The notes under the pieces were generated by a model, which was not told where the DNA came from, ran no database searches, and saw nothing but the letters and a program-made list of their open reading frames with translations. 64,000 nt of DNA, from NCBI GenBank assembly GCA_963618735.1, contig CAVEUM010000003.1, positions 1 to 64,000 on the forward strand, in the 5' to 3' direction. The first letter of the stretch is position 1, and each line of letters begins with the position of its first letter. Source of the stretch: CAKUFA01 sp963618735. Its GTDB lineage: Bacteria > Bacillota > Clostridia > Christensenellales > Aristaeellaceae. The translations under genes and the position numbers were made by a program. Positions 59,416 through 64,000 of this stretch are shown here, piece by piece.

Positions 59416-60843
59416 CTATTCTTTTTTCTGAAGCACCGGCACTGTGCTGCTGCCGTGAGGCATCACAATCACATGCCTGTCGCCAAAGTCCAGCAGGCTC
59501 TGCAATTCCTCCACGGTGTTAACGCCCTGAATCTTCATATCCCGCAGGGTTTCTGCCGGAAGCTTGGACATGACGTACATCTGCGTATGGGACGCCATTT
59601 CGCAGCAGGCATAGAAAATATAGCCCGCAATGGTGAAGTGGGCACGAAGCTCCTTGTCCAGCGTTCCGCTGGGCAGATAGCGGCTCCAGCCAAAGAATTC
59701 CTCAGGGCCGCCGCCCTCACGGCATTCGCTGATAAAAATCAGCGTGCCGCCTTCCTTCACGGCCTGATAAGCGTTAATCAGCGTTTTGGAAGACTGATAC
59801 AGATTGATATCCTTCGGGAATCCGCCGCAGGAGGTCAGCACCACGTCAGCCTTCTCCTTCAGCGGAACGCCGTTATAGCGATCCACCAGATGGCAGCTTT
59901 CCTCCCAGGCCTTTTGCCAGTCACCGCTTGGCATAGCCAGCAGGTTGCCGTTGCTGTCCACCACCAGATTGATGGAGAACACAGGACCCACCATGGCGGC
60001 AGCCTCCATCATGTCCTCATGCACGGGATTCATGTGCGTCCTGCCGCAGCCCACCAGATTGCTGGATTTCGGCAGCACAGGATCCAGCGCCAGGGAGTGA
60101 TTTTGCTGAATGGTATCAATGCCGCTGATGCCGGGCAGGATGCTCTTGCGTCCGCCGCCGTAGCCAGCCAGCAGATGATGAACCGTGCCGCCCATCATGA
60201 TGACCTTGCGGCCAACTGCCAGGGGATCCACTTCCACCCTGGTGCCGCGGGTCGTGGTGCCGAGATAGGCCAGATTGTGCCGTGCGTCGTGGTTCACAAC
60301 CTTCACGCGATCATAGACAGCGTCCGTCACCAGGGCGCGGAGCTCTGCCTCAGTCTGATCCCGATGGGTACCCAGTGCAATGAGGAACAGCACCTGCTCA
60401 TCAGGGATGCCCACCACATCATGCAGGTAATCAAGCAGCAGGGGGCAAATGCGCTCCTGATGCATCCATGCGCGGGTCTGGTCGCTGATGATGATGGTCA
60501 CCGGATCGTCCTTGGTCAGCACCTCTTTCAGCGGCGCCGACGCGATTGCATCCTCTTCCACCGCCTTGCGGAACGTTTCTTTCAGGTCAGTTACCGGAGC
60601 AGGGGTCGATGCCTCCAGCACTTCAATCTCACGCGCCTTCACCGTCACGTGAATCATTCCATCGCCATAACCCAGATCAAATTTCTTTTCCATCATTGTT
60701 TTCTTGCCTCGCACGTACGCACGATTGTTGTTCCAGCATTCATTCTTCAGCGAACCATCACGGTAGCAGGGTTCATAAGCGTCGTCCTGCGCTTCCGCAT
60801 CATCCGCATATTGCTGTGCCTTTCGGCGCTGATCATAGGTCAT
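59416..60843 (-). CDS. LarA-family nickel-pincer racemase/epimerase
   Basis: A 475-aa protein of the LarA (lactate racemase) family, whose members use a nickel-pincer nucleotide to racemise 2-hydroxyacids. Lys233 in GYGGGRKSILPG (cofactor attachment in LarA) and His249 in QQNHS (nickel ligand) keep the 16-residue spacing; His160 in LGTHR and His222/223 also fit. The first 50 residues are a polar extension not usual in LarA. It is kept because AGGAGG lies before ATG 60843 and the promoter ends just upstream; ATG 60696 is the alternative. The maturation genes larB, larC and larE are absent nearby. The substrate may be other than lactate. Confidence 0.85.
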   Translation of the reverse strand: MTYDQRRKAQQYADDAEAQDDAYEPCYRDGSLKNECWNNNRAYVRGKKTMMEKKFDLGYGDGMIHVTVKAREIEVLEASTPAPVTDLKETFRKAVEEDAIASAPLKEVLTKDDPVTIIISDQTRAWMHQERICPLLLDYLHDVVGIPDEQVLFLIALGTHRDQTEAELRALVTDAVYDRVKVVNHDARHNLAYLGTTTRGTRVEVDPLAVGRKVIMMGGTVHHLLAGYGGGRKSILPGISGIDTIQQNHSLALDPVLPKSSNLVGCGRTHMNPVHEDMMEAAAMVGPVFSINLVVDSNGNLLAMPSGDWQKAWEESCHLVDRYNGVPLKEKADVVLTSCGGFPKDINLYQSSKTLINAYQAVKEGGTLIFISECREGGGPEEFFGWSRYLPSGTLDKELRAHFTIAGYIFYACCEMASHTQMYVMSKLPAETLRDMKIQGVNTVEELQSLLDFGDRHVIVMPHGSSTVPVLQKKE

Positions 60844-60869
60844 CTTGCTCGCCTCCTCAGCACAACTTC

Positions 60870-60898
60870 ATCATAGCACAGTGTAAAAGAAGAAACAA
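60870..60898 (-). promoter_or_regulatory. Promoter of the LarA-like gene
   Basis: TTGTTT (60893-60898), a 17-bp spacer and TATGAT (60870-60875) on the minus strand, directly after the preceding terminator. Confidence 0.7.
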
Positions 60899-60928
60899 GG
60901 CACATGCACGAAAAAAACAGCGTGCCTC
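60890..60928 (-). terminator. Terminator of the rseP-ispG-rnz operon
   Basis: AGGCAC/GTGCCT plus inner GCACG-like pairing around a T-rich loop, followed by TGTTTCTTCTTTT on the minus strand. It overlaps the last codon of the secreted-protein gene. Confidence 0.75.
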
Positions 60929-61535
60929 ACTTCGATGGCGACAACGTAACGTCAACCCGCCACTCCGCTTCATTGCCTGAATACCTGCCGCCATTTTCCT
61001 TTACCTTTATTTCCCACGTCATGCTCGTTCCATTTTGCAATAGATCATCTGTTACCGGAAGCTCTGCCTGTTCTTTTCCCGTGTCCGGGTATTTGTCAAT
61101 CTCCAGAATGCAGCATTTCAGCTGCATGGTGCTTCCTTTGGACACGCTGACTTCCGCTGAAGTGATTTCAAAGGTTCCTTTGTTCTTCTTCGTCAGCGTC
61201 AGAAGCTCATCGTTCACATAAAAAGACAATGTCCACTCATTCCCCACGTGATTCGCATCCACAAGGGTCGCCTGCACGGTGATGTTCATGGTGTCCGTGC
61301 CCGTCTGCGCAGATGCTGTGCTGCTTATATGCTGCCTGCACTCCGCCAGCAGTGACTGGCTATCCTGATAGTCCCCCAGCATATCAAGCACTGCCCTGGC
61401 TTCCTCATAGCAGTCCTCTTCCATGAGCTTCACCGCGCCGTCGTACAGCTTCTGCTGATCCGCCGCCTGAGCACCTGTCATGCACGCAAAAAGAAAAAGA
61501 GCCTGCAAGACAAAGCAAACCAGTCGTTTCTTCAT
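60927..61535 (-). CDS. Small secreted protein with TPR-like helices, unknown function
   Basis: A 202-aa protein with a signal peptide (about 1-24, FLFACMTGAQAADQ). It is followed by a TPR-like helical pair (KLYDGAVKLMEEDCYEEARAVL, GDYQDSQSLLAECR, about 28-70) and a beta-rich C-terminal domain from about 80 (TMNITVQATLVDANHVGNEW). No enzyme motif is seen. Start 61535 is preferred over 61565, which would overlap the rnz stop. It closes the rseP-ispG-rnz transcript. Confidence 0.7.
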   Translation of the reverse strand: MKKRLVCFVLQALFLFACMTGAQAADQQKLYDGAVKLMEEDCYEEARAVLDMLGDYQDSQSLLAECRQHISSTASAQTGTDTMNITVQATLVDANHVGNEWTLSFYVNDELLTLTKKNKGTFEITSAEVSVSKGSTMQLKCCILEIDKYPDTGKEQAELPVTDDLLQNGTSMTWEIKVKENGGRYSGNEAEWRVDVTLSPSK

Positions 61536-61557
61536 CTTCACAAGCCCCTTCCTGTTT

Positions 61558-62466
61558 TCATACATAATCCAGGGACATGGTCATCAAATCCTGTGCCGCC
61601 ACCGTGTTGGGGAAAATGCTTGTTGCTTCCCCGATGTATTCCTCCGGGTCGTCAATGCAGTTGCTGAAATGGGTCAGCACCAGCTTCTTCGTGCCCGCCT
61701 GACGCGCCAATTCTGCCGATTCACGGAAAAGCATGTGGCGATTTTTCAGCGCCTGGGGCATCTTCGTGTCATCCCCATACATGCCTTCGAGGATCATCAA
61801 ATCCGTCCCCTGCCCCATGGTCACAATGCTTTCCGTGGGACGGGTGTCTGTTGCGTAGAGGAAGCTCAGCCCGCGCCGCGGCTCTGTGAGCACGTCAGAC
61901 GGATGAATGCAGCGGCCATCCTCCAGGGTCACTGTCTCCCCATGCTGGAGACATTTCCAATAAGACAGTGGAATCTCCAATGCCCTGGCCTTTTCCGGCA
62001 AAAACGCCCCTGAACGATTCAGCGTGAACCGATAGCCAAAGCAGGTCACGCTATGTTCCAGATGAAATGCCTCAATCTCCAGCCCGATGGCTTCAAATTT
62101 CGTTCCCTCATGACCATACTCGTGAAGCACCACCTGATAGGGCAGTTGTGGAGCGACCACGCGAAGCCCGTTCACCACACGCTTCAGCCCTGCAGGGCCC
62201 CAAATAGGAAACGGTTCTGTGCGTCCTGCCTTCGCCATGGAAAGAAGGAACCCCGGCAAACCGCCGCAATGATCTGCGTGATAGTGGGTAATCAACATGC
62301 CATCGATGCCGTGAAAGCCCCAGCCAAGCCTGCGAATGGCCGTCTGTGTATTTTCACCGCAGTCCACCAGCAAGCCGTGGCCGTTCATCCGCACATACAG
62401 GCTTGCCAGGCCGCGTTCCGGGAGCGGCAATGCGCCGCCTGTTCCCAAGGTGCACAGGTCGATCAT
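61558..62466 (-). CDS. rnz: Ribonuclease Z (tRNA 3'-processing)
   Basis: A 302-aa metallo-beta-lactamase protein with LLVDCGENTQ, the zinc motif HYHADH at 61-66, a mid-protein Asp in FLYATDTRP and a late His in LVLTHFSN. It removes the 3' trailer of tRNA precursors, which matters here because tRNA-Val in this window has no encoded CCA. It lies 19 nt after ispG. Confidence 0.9.
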   Translation of the reverse strand: MIDLCTLGTGGALPLPERGLASLYVRMNGHGLLVDCGENTQTAIRRLGWGFHGIDGMLITHYHADHCGGLPGFLLSMAKAGRTEPFPIWGPAGLKRVVNGLRVVAPQLPYQVVLHEYGHEGTKFEAIGLEIEAFHLEHSVTCFGYRFTLNRSGAFLPEKARALEIPLSYWKCLQHGETVTLEDGRCIHPSDVLTEPRRGLSFLYATDTRPTESIVTMGQGTDLMILEGMYGDDTKMPQALKNRHMLFRESAELARQAGTKKLVLTHFSNCIDDPEEYIGEATSIFPNTVAAQDLMTMSLDYV

Positions 62467-62485
62467 GATACCGCTCCTTTCCTGA

Positions 62486-63550
62486 TTATTCTGCCTTCTG
62501 TTTCTTCTCAGCGATTTCTCTTGCGGCGTTTACCAGAATCTCTGCCAAATCGCCTTCCACCTTGCGTGCAGGCTGACCCTTGATGAACAGCGCGCCGCTG
62601 TCCTTGCCGCCTGCAATGCCGATGTCTGCTTCCCGCGCTTCGCCGGGGCCATTCACCACGCAGCCCATAACAGCAACCTTCAGCGGAACCTTGATGTCCG
62701 CCAGCTCCTGCTCCACACGGGATGCGATGCCCGCCACATTGATGCAGGTTCTGCCGCAGGTGGGGCAGGACACCAGCTGCACGCCGTGGGTGCGCATATC
62801 CAGTGCCCGCAGAATATCCCATGCCGCCTTTGCCTCAGGCACGGGGTCACCCGTCAGGCTGACGCGGATGGTATCGCCAATGCCCTGTGCCAGCAATGCG
62901 CCAATGCCGATGGCGCTCTTGATGGTTCCCTGACCAGGCAATCCGGCCTCGGTAACGCCCACATGCAGGGGATAATCGCATTTCTGCGCCGCCAGCTGAT
63001 ACGTTTCAATGGTCAGTTTAACGCTGGATGCCTTCATGGACAGCACAATGTCCTCAAAGCCCGCTTTTTCCAGCATCCGTGCATGCTGAAGAGCACTCTC
63101 CACCATGCCTTCCGCAGTAGGCTCGCCGTATTTTGCAAGGATTTCGCGCTCGATGGAACCGCTGTTCACACCAATGCGAATCGGAATATGATGCTGTTTA
63201 GCGCAGTCCGCCAGCATGCGGACATGGGCTTCTCCGCCGATGTTGCCGGGATTGATGCGCAGCTTTGCAATGCCGTTTTCCGCAGCCATAATGGCCAGGC
63301 GATGGTCAAAGTGAATATCGGCCACCAGCGGCACAGGGGAACCATCCACCAGCTTCCGCACCGCCTTGGCGCATGCTTCATCATAGACACTGACGCGGAC
63401 AATATCGCATCCTGCCGCCGCCAACGCGCGGATTTGGCTCAGGGTTGCATCTACATCGCGAGTGTCTGTATTGGTCATCGACTGCACCCATACAGGATTG
63501 TTGCCGCCCATTTTCAGGGAGCCAACGGTTACTTCACGCACAGAGCTCAT
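62486..63550 (-). CDS. ispG: (E)-4-hydroxy-3-methylbut-2-enyl-diphosphate synthase
   Basis: A 354-aa IspG (GcpE) of the MEP isoprenoid pathway. VQSMTNTDTRDVDAT is near the N-terminus, RINPGNIGGEAHVRM and GVNSGSIEREI lie in the TIM barrel, and the 4Fe-4S cysteines sit in SCPTCGRTCINV. It takes electrons from ferredoxin or flavodoxin. It lies 21 nt after rseP. Confidence 0.96.
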   Translation of the reverse strand: MSSVREVTVGSLKMGGNNPVWVQSMTNTDTRDVDATLSQIRALAAAGCDIVRVSVYDEACAKAVRKLVDGSPVPLVADIHFDHRLAIMAAENGIAKLRINPGNIGGEAHVRMLADCAKQHHIPIRIGVNSGSIEREILAKYGEPTAEGMVESALQHARMLEKAGFEDIVLSMKASSVKLTIETYQLAAQKCDYPLHVGVTEAGLPGQGTIKSAIGIGALLAQGIGDTIRVSLTGDPVPEAKAAWDILRALDMRTHGVQLVSCPTCGRTCINVAGIASRVEQELADIKVPLKVAVMGCVVNGPGEAREADIGIAGGKDSGALFIKGQPARKVEGDLAEILVNAAREIAEKKQKAE

Positions 63551-63571
63551 GGATTTCTACCTCTTTCAAAT

Positions 63572-64000
63572 TCAGCTGAACAGTCTGATAACGTCCTTAA
63601 AGGTGAAGAAAATCATCAGTGCAAACAGCAGGACATAGCCGCACAGGTGCACAATGGCTTCCTTCTGGGGCGGAACCGGCTTGCGGCGGATGGCTTCCAG
63701 CACCATGAACAGGAAGCGGGAGCCGTCCAGGCCGGGAATGGGCAACAGATTCATGATGCCCAGATTGATGGAAATCACAATCAGCAGGCTGATGAAGGCC
63801 TCCAGGCCTCCCTCCTGCACCTGGGTCGTCACCATGGACACCACACCAACAGGACCCGAAGTCTGATCCAGTCCTTCGCCCGTGGTCACCAGATCCTTCA
63901 ATGCGTTCAGGATCACGCCGCCAGCGTAGTTGCACCAGCTCCAGCCCGCGCTCACTGCCTCCGTGAAGGTGGCAGGGGTGGTCTCCGTCAAAACAGTAGC
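63572..64000 (-). CDS. rseP: Site-2 intramembrane metalloprotease, C-terminal part (cut by window edge)
   Basis: The last 142 codons of a membrane metalloprotease of the RseP family. The second active-site motif NLLPIPGLDGSRFLF is present, with membrane spans on either side. The HEXXH motif and PDZ domain lie outside the window. The frame is open to base 64000. Such proteases cut anti-sigma factors or signal-peptide remnants. It heads the run rseP-ispG-rnz in this window. Confidence 0.93.
   Translation of the reverse strand, partial: ATVLTETTPATFTEAVSAGWSWCNYAGGVILNALKDLVTTGEGLDQTSGPVGVVSMVTTQVQEGGLEAFISLLIVISINLGIMNLLPIPGLDGSRFLFMVLEAIRRKPVPPQKEAIVHLCGYVLLFALMIFFTFKDVIRLFS

Overview
The window looks like the chromosome of a Gram-positive anaerobe of the Clostridia type (Bacillota). 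Supporting signs are strong AGGAGG ribosome binding sites, consensus TTGACA-17-TATAAT promoters, RNase J, YlbF, Rex, type III pantothenate kinase, ECF-type vitamin uptake, a two-gene ThrE exporter, class 1B dihydroorotate dehydrogenase with PyrK, and a LytTR/GHKL two-component pair. Base composition is moderate. No species name can be supported from the sequence alone.

Left part (1-14105, minus strand): a remnant of a transposase gene, then a polysaccharide locus reading leftwards: a large secreted GH3 enzyme with Ig-like tails, a secreted InlB-repeat/carbohydrate-binding protein, a small membrane protein, a membrane-anchored GH3 with swapped domain order, two related SGNH-hydrolase/leucine-rich-repeat surface proteins with opposite domain order, a GH43 glycosidase and a GtrA-like membrane protein. 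A divergent LytTR response regulator and GHKL kinase (14400-16436) sit beside the locus and are plausible regulators. They are followed by a plus-strand operon of acyl-adenylate ligase, 76-aa membrane protein and MBOAT acyltransferase (16628-19757). Ligase, MBOAT and SGNH proteins together suggest surface O-acylation, but no carrier-protein gene is present.

Middle (19830-33397): a small basic protein gene with a transcription terminator inside its reading frame (candidate ribosome-rescue factor), tRNA-Val(CAC), a MATE pump, the pyrimidine operon pyrC-pyrK-pyrD-pyrF-pyrE-pyrB-pyrI ending in an ASCH-domain gene, a panT-like/coaX/hom operon with a structured RNA leader, lysA, and a plus-strand PPK2 gene.

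Right part: a complete branched-chain amino-acid ABC system (livJ-H-M-G-F), SCP2 and membrane proteins, a cupin, glpK, a large anchored beta-propeller protein, GT2 plus ThrE exporter halves, rpsF-ssb-rpsR, a plus-strand ABC transporter pair, an FMN-binding-like secreted protein, rex-vanW with a Rex operator, ylbF-mltG-U32, rnjA, a LarA-type racemase, and rseP-ispG-rnz with a small secreted protein. The window ends inside rseP. Most genes from 20 kb on are ordinary housekeeping or transport functions. The accessory-looking stretch is about 1-20 kb.
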